DNA of 64,000 nucleotides from Ruania albidiflava DSM 18029 (GTDB taxonomy: Bacteria > Actinomycetota > Actinomycetes > Actinomycetales > Beutenbergiaceae): contig NZ_ATWL01000004.1 in assembly GCF_000421225.1 (NCBI RefSeq), positions 1 to 64,000 of the forward strand. Reading direction: 5' to 3'. Of this stretch, positions 1 to 8,109 are shown one piece after another. The notes below the pieces were generated by a model. It ran no database searches. It was not told the DNA's origin and saw only the letters and a list, made by a program, of their open reading frames with translations. The translations under genes and the position numbers were made by a program. The first letter of the stretch is position 1. Each line of letters opens with the position of its first letter.

Positions 1-364
1 CCGGCTCAACAACCTCAGTCACCGCCTCAGTGGTCTCCGCCACCGGCTCAACAACCTCGGAGAGACCATCGGTCGCATCGGTAACAACGTCCGCCACCAC
101 GGAGGTCGGTTGTTGGTCAGACTGATCTGTCTCGTCAACGGCGCTAGAACCCTCATTGGAGGGTGCAACAACGCTCGTGGTCTGCTCAACAACATCCCCC
201 GCATCGTCGAGCAAGCCGCCGACTAGAGAATCGTCGGCCGAAGCCATCGAACTGAATGCTGCCCCGAGGATCGCTGCACCAGCGACGGTCAGCGTGCTAC
301 GCAACGCCCACCGCAGCGGACGGCGTGCACCGTCCGCCTGGTGCCGATCAACTCTGCGACGCAT
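1..364 (-). CDS. Secreted repeat protein, N-terminal part (runs off left edge)
   Basis: Reading leftward from an ATG at 364 gives 121 uninterrupted codons to the window edge, so the gene is cut. The first ~43 residues form a signal peptide: an Arg-rich n-region, a hydrophobic core (TLTVAGAAILGAAF) and a SMASA-type cleavage site followed by DD. The mature part is acidic and Val/Glu/Thr/Ser-rich, and the block TEVVEPVAETTEAVTEVVEP shows a short internal repeat (TEVVEP twice). No enzyme motif is visible. It is probably exported, with an extended repetitive region. The gene is divergent from the metalloprotease gene at 615. Its function is unknown, and the remaining sequence could add an anchor or a folded domain. 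Confidence 0.6.
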   Translation of the reverse strand, partial: MRRRVDRHQADGARRPLRWALRSTLTVAGAAILGAAFSSMASADDSLVGGLLDDAGDVVEQTTSVVAPSNEGSSAVDETDQSDQQPTSVVADVVTDATDGLSEVVEPVAETTEAVTEVVEP

Positions 365-614
365 TCCGGGATCCCCCACCCTTCCTGACAGGCTTCATGT
401 TACCCGCATCACATGCCATTGCAAGCCCCGCGATGATTTCGTCGGCGCGCACCTCTCCACGCGAGGACCATGGGCCCGCCACGACGCGCGGTGCCTCGGT
501 TCGTCAGGCCTGCGCCTACAGCTCCACTCGACAGGCCGGTCGATGGGCCGGAACTGCTGACTTTCAAGACAAATCGGTTGTCTCTGACGCGGCGTCACCT
601 TCTATCGTCGCGGC

Positions 615-1499
615 ATGACGATCGACGTGTTGAACACCGACCAGGGAATGCGCGATGTGCTGGAGGCGGCAGAGGAGGACCGCGCTGAGCGAGTGCGCCA
701 GATGCTCGCTCCAGCAGCTGGCATGTTCCAGTTCTTCCCAGGCGAGCTGGACCTGGCGGTCATGCACCGGCAGAGCCTGGGCTTCCCGATCGATCGTGAA
801 CTCGAGCAGTCTCGAAGCGCCCTGGAGGCGCTCGAGCGTGCTTCCGCGTGGGAGCGAGTACGGACCGCATTGACCGATGCTGTGTCGGCTCAGCTGGCAG
901 TGACCCCGACGATCACCGTTCCCGACCTCACAGTGTTGCTGGTCCTTGGTGACCCGACAGACTCCTACTTCATGGACGAGGCAAGGGGACTGTCCGGCAA
1001 TGGGTCGATGACTGGTTATCTGATGCTCACCCTGTGGCCCACCGCGGAGAACCTGGACCGCCTCGAGGCTGCGGCAGTGCACGAGCTGCATCACAACCTC
1101 AGATATGCACCGGGCGGTGTCATCTGGGATCCCGCCACTGTGAACGTGGGTGAGCACGTCGTCTCTGAAGGCCTCGCTGATGCGTTCGCCAGGTCGTTGT
1201 ACGGCAACGACCTCGGCTATAGCCCGATAGGGGTCGGTCACCTGAACGATGAGGCAGTGTTCGCGAAGGTGGTTTCCGGACTCGGCGTGACCGGGATGGA
1301 GAACTTTGGCGCATGGGTGCTCGGAGATGCGGCTGCCGAACGCTTCGGTGCTGCCAAGGTGGGGCTCCCGACCGGGGCGGGATACGCCGTCGGCAATCGC
1401 CTGGTGGACGCCTACCTGGCTGCGACCGGCAAGGATGTCACGGAAGTCCTGCACGTTCCGAGCAAGGAGATCATCGCAGTGGCGCTTGCGCACCACTGA
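615..1499 (+). CDS. Putative zinc metalloprotease, DUF2268/YjaZ-like
   Basis: This 294-residue protein has a gluzincin-type signature, VHELHHNLR (about residues 156-164), in which HExxH supplies two zinc ligands and the catalytic Glu. About 28 residues later comes SEGLADAFA, whose Glu is a good candidate third ligand. That arrangement matches the DUF2268 predicted Zn-dependent protease family. There is no signal peptide, so it is probably cytoplasmic. The chosen ATG lacks a clear Shine-Dalgarno and may be near-leaderless. It stands alone between a divergent secreted-protein gene and convergent parB, ending 4 bp from the parB stop. Substrate unknown. Confidence 0.7.
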   Translation: MTIDVLNTDQGMRDVLEAAEEDRAERVRQMLAPAAGMFQFFPGELDLAVMHRQSLGFPIDRELEQSRSALEALERASAWERVRTALTDAVSAQLAVTPTITVPDLTVLLVLGDPTDSYFMDEARGLSGNGSMTGYLMLTLWPTAENLDRLEAAAVHELHHNLRYAPGGVIWDPATVNVGEHVVSEGLADAFARSLYGNDLGYSPIGVGHLNDEAVFAKVVSGLGVTGMENFGAWVLGDAAAERFGAAKVGLPTGAGYAVGNRLVDAYLAATGKDVTEVLHVPSKEIIAVALAHH

Positions 1500-1503
1500 A
1501 CGC

Positions 1504-2898
1504 TCATTCCCCCACGTCTACCGCACTGTCGCCATCACCGTCGTTCTCAGTCATGTCTGCTCGATCGCGGAGCACACCGGGATCCTTCGGTACAAGTACC
1601 CCAAGGATGCGGTTGAGGTCCTGGACGCTGGCAAACTCAATCGTGACGTGTCCTTTGCGCTGTCCGAGGTTTACCTTGACTTTGGTGTCCAGGTTGTCGG
1701 ACAACCGAGCCGCGAGATCGTTCAGCGCCGCAGAGTGTGCCCCCGCTCGCGGTCGACGACGCAGCTCGGGCTGCATCGGGTCGTCGCCGAGCGTGACGAT
1801 CTCCTCGGTGGCGCGAACACTCAGCCCTTCGGCGACAATCCGTTGAGCGAGTCGTTCCATCGCCGCGCCGTCAGTGAGACCGAGGAGCGCGCGGGCGTGG
1901 CCGGCGCTGAGCACGCCCGCGGCGACCCGGCGTTGGACCAGCGGGGGTAGCTTCAGCAGCCTCAGCGTGTTGCTGATCTGCGGACGAGAGCGGGCGATAC
2001 GCACCGCCAGCTCATCGTGGGTGCAGCCAAAATCTTCCAGAAGTTGAGCGTAGGCGGCAGCCTCTTCAAGCGGGTTCAGCTGTGCGCGATGCAGGTTCTC
2101 CAGGAGTGCGTCGCGGAGCATGTCCTGCTCGGAGGTGCTGCGGATGATCGCTGGGACAGTGGTGTTGCCGGCAATCCGGGAGGCCCGCCAGCGACGCTCA
2201 CCCATGATCAGCTCATAAGTGGCTTCTCCGTCGCTGTCGGTCCCGGAGGGACGAACCACGATCGGCTGCAGCACGCCCACCTCACGGATGGAACTAGCCA
2301 GTTCGTTCAGCTCATCGTCGTCGAACACCTGCCGGGGCTGCTTCGCGTTCGGATGCACCGCTGCCACCGAAATCTCAGCGAACGTGGCACCCGGCACGGG
2401 ACGGAGGTCGCCATCGGGCTCCGCGGGAGAGGGGATGACGACGTCTTCCGCTGACCCGGTCTCCCGCGGATCCGCTTTCGAACTTCTTGGTGCCTGGCTG
2501 GTGTCGGGTGTGGTGGGGCTCGGAGGCGCCGGCTGGATGGCTGTCGTGGCGCTGGGCTCGCCGTTATCGTTAGTCGCCCCTTCCAGCTCGGCAAGGAGTG
2601 CTTCACTGGCACTAGTCGAGGCACTACTCTGCGGGGTCCGATCAGTCTCTACATCGTCGGCAGGGGAGGGAGCAGAGCGGATCACCACCTCGTCGACGGC
2701 TTCAAGGGGGCTATCGGCCGTCGGGCTGCTGACGGAACCCGAGGGCGCTGATGCACCACTCCCCGGGTCACCTGGCGTACCCGTTCGCTCCCGATCCTGA
2801 AAAAAGACGTCGACCGGCCGTTGACTGCCCGTCCCCGTCGGTCCCGACGGGATGAGGGCACCCAAGCCACGACCAAGTGCCCGACGGCGCTCGCTCAC
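1504..2898 (-). CDS. parB: Chromosome partitioning protein ParB with long disordered N-terminal linker
   Basis: ParB binds parS and, in characterised members, uses CTP to clamp and spread on DNA. The N-terminus carries the ParA-interacting basic box ([13 protein letters not shown], residues 5-17). The CTPase/N-domain starts near residue 170, with GERRWRASR at 233-241 and [14 protein letters not shown] at 267-280. A helix-turn-helix follows at about 292-316. At 464 residues it is longer than many ParBs because residues ~20-168 are a Ser/Thr/Pro/Glu/Ala linker between the ParA box and the CTPase domain. The GTG start overlaps the parA stop by 4 bp (GTGA) and has a good AGGAG, indicating translational coupling. 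Confidence 0.97.
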   Translation of the reverse strand: MSERRRALGRGLGALIPSGPTGTGSQRPVDVFFQDRERTGTPGDPGSGASAPSGSVSSPTADSPLEAVDEVVIRSAPSPADDVETDRTPQSSASTSASEALLAELEGATNDNGEPSATTAIQPAPPSPTTPDTSQAPRSSKADPRETGSAEDVVIPSPAEPDGDLRPVPGATFAEISVAAVHPNAKQPRQVFDDDELNELASSIREVGVLQPIVVRPSGTDSDGEATYELIMGERRWRASRIAGNTTVPAIIRSTSEQDMLRDALLENLHRAQLNPLEEAAAYAQLLEDFGCTHDELAVRIARSRPQISNTLRLLKLPPLVQRRVAAGVLSAGHARALLGLTDGAAMERLAQRIVAEGLSVRATEEIVTLGDDPMQPELRRRPRAGAHSAALNDLAARLSDNLDTKVKVNLGQRKGHVTIEFASVQDLNRILGVLVPKDPGVLRDRADMTENDGDGDSAVDVGE

Positions 2899-3989
2899 TG
2901 TTCTGCTCCTTCGTTGACGCTGTCGGCGAGCGGGCCGGCCACGTCGCCGCCGCTCCTCGCCGAGGCAGGGCTGGTGCCGGCATCTGTATCCGGCGGGGGT
3001 TCAATTCCGCGGCGTGCGATCTCACGCGCCGCTTCCATATACGCGAGCGCGCCCGTCGAACCGGCGTCATAGGTCAGGACGGTCTGCCCATAGGACGGTG
3101 CCTCCGAGATGCGGACGGAGCGCGGGACGGCGGTGCGTAGCGTCTGGTCGGGGAAGTGTTCACGAACTTCCTCCGCCACCTGTTGCGCGAGGTTTGTGCG
3201 ACCGTCGAACATTGTCAGCATGATCGTGGAAACGTGCAGAGCCGGGTTCAGGTGGGCGCGAATCAGGTTGATGCTGTTCAACAGCTGACTCAGGCCCTCC
3301 AGTGCGTAGTACTCGCACTGAATCGGGATGAGGACCTCACGAGCAGTGACAAAGGCATTGACTGTCAGTAGGCCCAGGCTCGGTGGGCAGTCCACGAAGA
3401 CGTAGTCGATGCGTGGGTCGCCCCGGCGGGAACGTCCCCGGAGGTAGGCAGCCAAGGCATTGCGGAGCCGATTCTCGCGCGCCACCAGCGAGACCAGCTC
3501 GATCTCGGCCCCCGAGAGTTCGATCGTCGCCGGTGCACAGTAGAGGCCGGGGATGACGTCCGACTCCTGAATGACATCTTCCAACGGGACGTCGTTGATG
3601 AGCACGTCGTAGGTCGACGGCACACCGCTATGGTGCTCGATCCCGAGAGCCGTCGAGGCGTTTCCTTGAGGATCGTTATCAATAACGAGGACACGGAGCC
3701 CCGACTTGGCGAGAGCTGCTGCAAGATTCACAGCCGTCGTAGTTTTGCCGACACCCCCTTTTTGGTTTGCCACCGTGAAGACACGAGTCTGCAGTGGTGG
3801 CGGAAACTTGCTGCCGGAGAGCTCGATACGGCGGCGCGTGTCCTGGGCGAGCTGGGCCGCAAGAGGGGTGGTCTCGTCCATGATCGGGATGGCTTCCATC
3901 AGAGCCAGCCGTCGCTCTTGCTCCGGGGAGAGGGGCGTCGTCACGTCCGCAATCGAGGCCGGGCCCGCCGCGCCGTCATCCTGGTCCAC
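2895..3989 (-). CDS. parA: Chromosome partitioning ATPase ParA
   Basis: ParA-family ATPase (364 aa) that moves ParB-parS complexes over the nucleoid. The deviant Walker A is [10 protein letters not shown] (about residues 75-84). A Walker A' / switch segment is seen in [11 protein letters not shown], and Walker B in [16 protein letters not shown]. About 70 residues precede the ATPase fold, as in other actinobacterial ParAs. The GTG start at 3989 has AAGGG 7 nt upstream. It is the first gene of parAB. The upstream 370 bp carry five DnaA boxes and the first parS-like site, so expression may be controlled by DnaA and by the partition complex (inference). Confidence 0.97.
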   Translation of the reverse strand: MDQDDGAAGPASIADVTTPLSPEQERRLALMEAIPIMDETTPLAAQLAQDTRRRIELSGSKFPPPLQTRVFTVANQKGGVGKTTTAVNLAAALAKSGLRVLVIDNDPQGNASTALGIEHHSGVPSTYDVLINDVPLEDVIQESDVIPGLYCAPATIELSGAEIELVSLVARENRLRNALAAYLRGRSRRGDPRIDYVFVDCPPSLGLLTVNAFVTAREVLIPIQCEYYALEGLSQLLNSINLIRAHLNPALHVSTIMLTMFDGRTNLAQQVAEEVREHFPDQTLRTAVPRSVRISEAPSYGQTVLTYDAGSTGALAYMEAAREIARRGIEPPPDTDAGTSPASARSGGDVAGPLADSVNEGAEQ

Positions 3990-4090
3990 GTATCATCCCT
4001 TCACCGCCAACAACCCAAGAGTAGACGGCCTAGCGCATCATCACGAACACTTCGCTCGTACCGTGGACATGGACGCCTACGACGCCGCGC

Positions 4091-4362
4091 TGTGGATAAC
4101 CTGTGGGTTGCGTGTGCACAAGTCGCCGTCATGTGTATAAACCCGGGTAGCCTGTGGATAACCTGCGGACCCTCCCTGACTGGTTGAACCGTGACTGCGC
4201 CTGAAACCGCATGAAGTCGCGGCTATTCATTGCTTTTCGACACCGTCCGCATCGGTCAACTCGCAGCAGGTCTTGTCCACATCTTGGAGCGATCATGTGG
4301 ATAACCGCATCTTCAGGGCTTCTTCGCGGAGGCGGTTTCACGTGAACCGCGCGTTATCCACA
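4091..4362. promoter_or_regulatory. Cluster of five perfect DnaA boxes upstream of parA
   Basis: Exact nonamers (TTATCCACA/TTGTCCACA or complements) occur at 4091-4099 (minus), 4153-4161 (minus), 4273-4281 (plus), 4296-4304 (minus) and 4354-4362 (plus). A one-mismatch copy lies at 4132-4140. The first box is about 100 bp from the parA start codon, which suggests that DnaA regulates parAB or is held here. It may also be an auxiliary part of the origin. Binding is inferred from consensus only. Confidence 0.75.
4335..4348. promoter_or_regulatory. parS-like site 1
   Basis: GTTTCACGTGAACC: one mismatch to GTTTCACGTGAAAC. It lies inside the DnaA-box cluster, 6 bp left of the last box. Confidence 0.8.
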
Positions 4363-4489
4363 GAGCGCACATGCACCCGAGCTCACGCTGGTAGCGCGGT
4401 CGGCTTCACCAACATCTGAGTACAGCTGAGCCGGATGCCTGGTGACTCGAATGGCACCTCACGCTCTTGGAGCCCTGACTGTCGCGCCC

Positions 4490-4503
4490 GTTCCACGTGA
4501 AAC
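4490..4503. promoter_or_regulatory. parS-like site 2
   Basis: GTTCCACGTGAAAC: one mismatch. The flanks extend the dyad (CCC on the left, GGG on the right). Confidence 0.85.
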
Positions 4504-4673
4504 GGGCCCGTCGCGAGAGCCCGACCGTTCGGCTCGACGCCTGCACAGGCCGGCGTCCAATAGCCGATCGGGCCGAGTAGGCCACAGCTGCGTTCTCTCT
4601 GTCTGTTACGCACAGCCGCCACCTCAGAGCGTTTCCGCATCCATCGTGCGGTGAGCTGTCAGAAGACTCGGCC

Positions 4674-4687
4674 GTTTCACGTGAAAC
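4674..4687. promoter_or_regulatory. parS: parS site 3 (perfect consensus)
   Basis: GTTTCACGTGAAAC, an exact match. It is embedded in a perfect 32-bp palindrome (4665-4696) whose outer arms read GACTCGGCC and its complement. This is the best candidate for a primary ParB loading site. Confidence 0.95.
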
Positions 4688-4991
4688 GGCCGAGTCGGCG
4701 CTCTGGCACAGAGACGTACTCCGGTTATCCTCATCGGTGCCGACACCTGCTGCAATACCGTCCCGCCTACAGATTCTCAGGACTCCACTACACCATATGG
4801 CGCACAGAACGAATTGACGCCGCCTGCCCTCGCGCGCTCCAACCCGCATCTGCTAGACCAGAAAGAGCACACGGGGGAGCAGCCATGTGCACGTGTGCAC
4901 GTTCGGTCTCCCGAAGCGGGAGCACCGCTGACCCAGCCCGTCCATTCGCACTGCGGACCGAGAGCACAGCGGTCCGTGCACAGTGCACTCG

Positions 4992-5005
4992 GTTTCACGT
5001 GGAAC
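4992..5005. promoter_or_regulatory. parS-like site 4
   Basis: GTTTCACGTGGAAC: one mismatch to the parS consensus. Confidence 0.85.
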
Positions 5006-5152
5006 AGTGCGAAACTCTCGCTCAGCGGCGTCCTTCAAACCCCGAACCACTCATCCATGGAGCCGCACCGATGGAGCCCCGTGATGCCACCATCTTCAGT
5101 TAGTGCCGTCTGAACTCTCGGCGGTGCTATCGTCCGTTCCTACAAGCTGGCG

Positions 5153-5166
5153 GTTCCACGTGAAAC
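5153..5166. promoter_or_regulatory. parS-like site 5
   Basis: GTTCCACGTGAAAC: one mismatch, the same variant as site 2. Confidence 0.85.
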
Positions 5167-5315
5167 GGGCTCGGGCAGTCTGCTCCTGACTGCTCGACCG
5201 CGAAGGTTGAACTCAAGTCCCAGTCGCACATCCATCTCATCTCAGCAGAACGATGCGGCAACCCGCGTGTCCGTCCGCCCTCCTCTTGTGGCCCGATCGA
5301 CAGTCTCACAGATTC

Positions 5316-5329
5316 GTTCCACGCGAAAC
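5316..5329. promoter_or_regulatory. parS-like site 6
   Basis: GTTCCACGCGAAAC: two mismatches, including one in the central CACGTG. Confidence 0.7.
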
Positions 5330-5464
5330 GGAACCGATCATGCAAGTGGCGTGTACTCTTGCCTCGCCCACCGGGCGCCTCGAGCCCACACCGCCCCAGG
5401 GCTGTCGATGACAACCAGAGACACTCCAGCTGCGCTGTATCTGGGCCTGCTTCCTCGCAGACTG

Positions 5465-5478
5465 GATTCACGTGAAAC
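5465..5478. promoter_or_regulatory. parS-like site 7
   Basis: GATTCACGTGAAAC: one mismatch. Confidence 0.8.
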
Positions 5479-5679
5479 AGCGGCTGCTTCTATCTCCTGA
5501 GGCACCGCAAGGATTGGGGTCCACCAGAGACGTGCGATAGTCATCACCCACTCGAGCGGGTACTCCCACCCGCCAGGACAGATACGCCCCGGAGCGGACT
5601 GACTGGACGCGGAAACGGGCAACTGTTTGACCGCATCGACGCAGCTGGCGTCATTCATCACGCGGCACCCGGAAGCACC

Positions 5680-5693
5680 GTTCCACGTGGAAC
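5680..5693. promoter_or_regulatory. parS-like site 8
   Basis: GTTCCACGTGGAAC: two compensating changes that keep a perfect palindrome. Confidence 0.8.
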
Positions 5694-5868
5694 GGGCCGG
5701 ACACTCTTACGGTCACGACCTTGGGCCTATCGGTCGCCCATAGGCACCGACGTCTCTCACGCTCTGACACACTCAGGATGACCGACACATCAGCGACGAT
5801 CGCATCGCCAGCGGTCGCGTATCAGGCGTCGTCACGAGTGGGCAGGCTGCGGGGCGACGGTCGACCTG

Positions 5869-5882
5869 GTTCCACGTGGAAC
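5869..5882. promoter_or_regulatory. parS-like site 9
   Basis: GTTCCACGTGGAAC, identical to site 8 and likewise a perfect palindrome. Confidence 0.8.
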
Positions 5883-6509
5883 AACCTCCGCACCGACGAA
5901 CACTCGACACGATAGGTAGCGGCTCACAAGCTGTGCCGGAAAGAGAAATCCTCATCCACACCGGAACCAGACAGCGGGCTGCACCGACGTCCTGCCGACG
6001 GTGGACTTGTCCGCTCCGCCCAGCTCATCGCCATCACGCTCGAGCGCGATCGCTGAATCCCGGTCGCGGCCTCAACCAATCACCGATGCGCAGCGCAACG
6101 CACTGCGTCCACGCATCCTTGATTCACGTAACGAACCGGTACTCGGCACCTCGAACCACGTGCACGTCCGGCGGGAGCCATCGACGACCATTCCGACGCA
6201 GAAAACCGATCACGTCGCGACAATGATGGTGGTCGGCACGCTGCGTGGACTCGATCCGATGCTCGCACAGGGTGATACCGGATGCTTCACAAGAAATACC
6301 CATGCGGGACTGGCCGAGCGTACCTATCGGATCGGCTGGCGGACGTGACACCACCACAACGTCGTGGACTGAGCCGCCCAACCGATGAACCACAGGGACA
6401 CGTTCGTTGCGGCCCGGCCACTCCTCAGACTGACCGGCGGACGGCGCGATACCCCGGAGGTGCGGACCTCCCGAACTCGATTCGAGCCACCGTTTCCTTC
6501 ACGATCTCC

Positions 6510-6523
6510 GTTGCACGTGAAAC
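6510..6523. promoter_or_regulatory. parS-like site 10
   Basis: GTTGCACGTGAAAC: one mismatch. The 627 bp between this and site 9 hold only weaker CACGTG-type words (6121-6134, 6153-6166). Confidence 0.75.
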
Positions 6524-6768
6524 GGTTATGCTGGCGTCAGCACGACTTCCTCACCCCTGAAAGATGTGCACCGACACCATCTGCCACGTCAGGAATGTGC
6601 CAACCATCATCAGCGTGAAGCCCGGAACCTACCAGCTCTCGCTACGCCGAGGCGGCTGGTTGAACCGAAGCATCACCAGCCGGAACTGCGACCGGAGCGA
6701 GATTCAACATCAGCGTGCTACGCAGCCTCGATAACGATCACGCAGATCGCGGTGCGGTATCCAGCACC

Positions 6769-6782
6769 GTTCCACGCGAAAC
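6769..6782. promoter_or_regulatory. parS-like site 11
   Basis: GTTCCACGCGAAAC: two mismatches, the same variant as site 6. It lies 41 bp from the rsmG stop codon and closes the array. Confidence 0.7.
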
Positions 6783-6823
6783 CGGCACGACGTAATCGTA
6801 CGTCTGTTCGAACCGATGAGGAG

Positions 6824-7468
6824 CTACTTCTTCCGCGCCTCAACCACCCGCGTGACATCGCCATCGCCGAGCATGTCCACCTCGTGGATCGTCACGTCGA
6901 CTACACCGAGCTTGCGCAGCACCTTCGAGGCTTTCTCGACCTCCTCCGCCGCGCGCTGGCCCTTCTGCGCCAGCAGCCGCCCCCCGGCCCCGACCAGCGG
7001 AAGACACATCGGCGAGAGCTTGTCCAAAGCAGCCACCGCCCGTGCAGTGACCGCATCCACGGTGAGCCTGCCGTGCAGCTCCTCCGCCCGCACCTGGTGC
7101 ACGGACACATTGTCCAGGTCGAGCTCGTCGACCACCTCGAGAAGCCAGTCCACCCGGCGCTGCATCGGCTCTACGAGATGCACATCGAGCTCCGGACGCA
7201 TCAACGCGAGCACTACGCCCGGCAGCCCCGCTCCGGAGCCGACATCCGCGAGCGATCCTTCCTCTGGCAGGAACTGTGCCACTGCCGCCGAGTTCAGCAC
7301 ATGGCGCGACCAGAGCTTCGGCAGCTCTCGCGGTCCGATCAACCCTCGTAGCTCACCCTCTTGAGCAAGCAGTTCGGCGAAGTGTGCGGCGCCACCCCAG
7401 GCGAGGCCGAGGATTTCCCGACTCCGGTCGTCGTCCACGGCCACCGAATCCGGCGTGATCTCCTCCAT
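6824..7468 (-). CDS. rsmG: 16S rRNA (guanine-N7) methyltransferase RsmG (GidB)
   Basis: SAM-dependent enzyme that methylates a guanine (E. coli G527) of 16S rRNA; loss gives low-level streptomycin resistance in characterised species. The SAM-binding motif DVGSGAGLPGVVLA lies near residues 75-88 of about 214. RHVLNSAAVAQFLP precedes it, and VTARAVAALDKLSP is the conserved late motif. A TTG codon sits directly before the ATG; I chose the ATG at 7468. It follows jag by 12 bp and is the last gene of the rpmH-rnpA-yidD-yidC-jag-rsmG run. Its 3' end faces the parS array. Confidence 0.95.
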   Translation of the reverse strand: MEEITPDSVAVDDDRSREILGLAWGGAAHFAELLAQEGELRGLIGPRELPKLWSRHVLNSAAVAQFLPEEGSLADVGSGAGLPGVVLALMRPELDVHLVEPMQRRVDWLLEVVDELDLDNVSVHQVRAEELHGRLTVDAVTARAVAALDKLSPMCLPLVGAGGRLLAQKGQRAAEEVEKASKVLRKLGVVDVTIHEVDMLGDGDVTRVVEARKK

Positions 7469-7480
7469 CAACCCACCGTC

Positions 7481-8020
7481 TCAGCCAGCCGCACGGATCA
7501 CCACATGCCGGTTCGGCTCTGCACCTTCGGACTCACTGACCAGGCCCGCTGCGGCTACTGCATCATGGACCACCTTGCGCTCGAACGGATTCATCGGCTC
7601 CAACGCGACGTCTGCTCCGTTCTCCTGCACCCGGACGATCGCGTCCTGCGCCAGGGCGGTGAGCTCAACGCGCCGATTCTTCCGATACCCGGCCACATCG
7701 AGCATCAGCCTGCTGCGATCACCAGTCTTCGCCTGAACAGCGAGTCGGGTCAGCTCCTGCAGCGCATCCAGCACCTCACCCTTGCGGCCCACCAGGGCAC
7801 TGAGGGTCTCGTCGTCCTCATCGGTGACTACTGCAACGGCAGCCCGACCATGGTCGACGTCGATGTCGATGTCACCATCGAGATCGGCGATGTCCAACAG
7901 CTCCTCGAGATAGTCAGCAGCGACTTCGCCCTCCTCCTCGAGTCGAGCCCGTTCATCCGAACTATCGCTGCCCTCTGGCATGTGGCCCTCGGAGCTCACT
8001 GCTGCAGTCTCGTTCGTCAT
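7481..8020 (-). CDS. jag: KH/R3H RNA-binding protein Jag (KhpB)
   Basis: Single-stranded nucleic acid binding protein of the KhpB/Jag family, linked in other Gram-positives to elongation and sRNA-dependent control. The N-terminal ~50 residues are acidic. A KH-type domain follows (ALVGRKGEVLDALQELTRLA), then the R3H segment (NRRVELTALAQDAI through PMNPFERKVVHDAVA). I chose the ATG at 8020 (MTNETAAVSS) because AGAGG lies 8 nt upstream; an in-frame ATG at 8047 lacks a comparable site. It sits between yidC and rsmG, its usual place. Confidence 0.92.
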   Translation of the reverse strand: MTNETAAVSSEGHMPEGSDSSDERARLEEEGEVAADYLEELLDIADLDGDIDIDVDHGRAAVAVVTDEDDETLSALVGRKGEVLDALQELTRLAVQAKTGDRSRLMLDVAGYRKNRRVELTALAQDAIVRVQENGADVALEPMNPFERKVVHDAVAAAGLVSESEGAEPNRHVVIRAAG

Positions 8021-8109
8021 CGTGTCAGCCTCTCGTCTCATTCTCACAGCCGCGCTGGGCGGTGTGATGGACCGGCGGCGCCGGTGTCGTCATAGTTGCA
8101 GGCGCCCGG

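Larger units (their letters stand above)
3990..6823. other. 2.8-kb gene-free interval between parA and rsmG (candidate centromere)
   Basis: No open frame here looks coding: the frames are short, overlap on both strands, carry no family motif, and lack the strong third-position GC of neighbouring genes. GC is visibly lower by eye than in flanking genes. Instead the interval contains eleven copies of a 14-bp palindrome matching parS consensus GTTTCACGTGAAAC with 0-2 mismatches, and a DnaA-box cluster at its left end. A parA-rsmG gap of this size is large for an actinobacterial origin. I see no tRNA or rRNA here. Confidence 0.85.

Noticed and set aside
4886-4899. CACGTG-centred palindrome TGTGCACGTGTGCA as a twelfth parS
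   Set aside because: Only 7 of 14 positions match consensus; kept out of the array count.
6121-6166. GATTCACGTAACGA and GAACCACGTGCACG as parS sites
   Set aside because: 9/14 and 8/14 matches; too weak, though they fall in the long gap between sites 9 and 10.
4441-6618. Many 60-150-codon frames in the parA-rsmG interval
   Set aside because: They overlap each other on both strands, contain the parS palindromes, and show no domain or Shine-Dalgarno support.
3990-6823. A non-coding RNA gene in the centromere interval
   Set aside because: No promoter-terminator pair or extended structure beyond the parS dyads could be supported.
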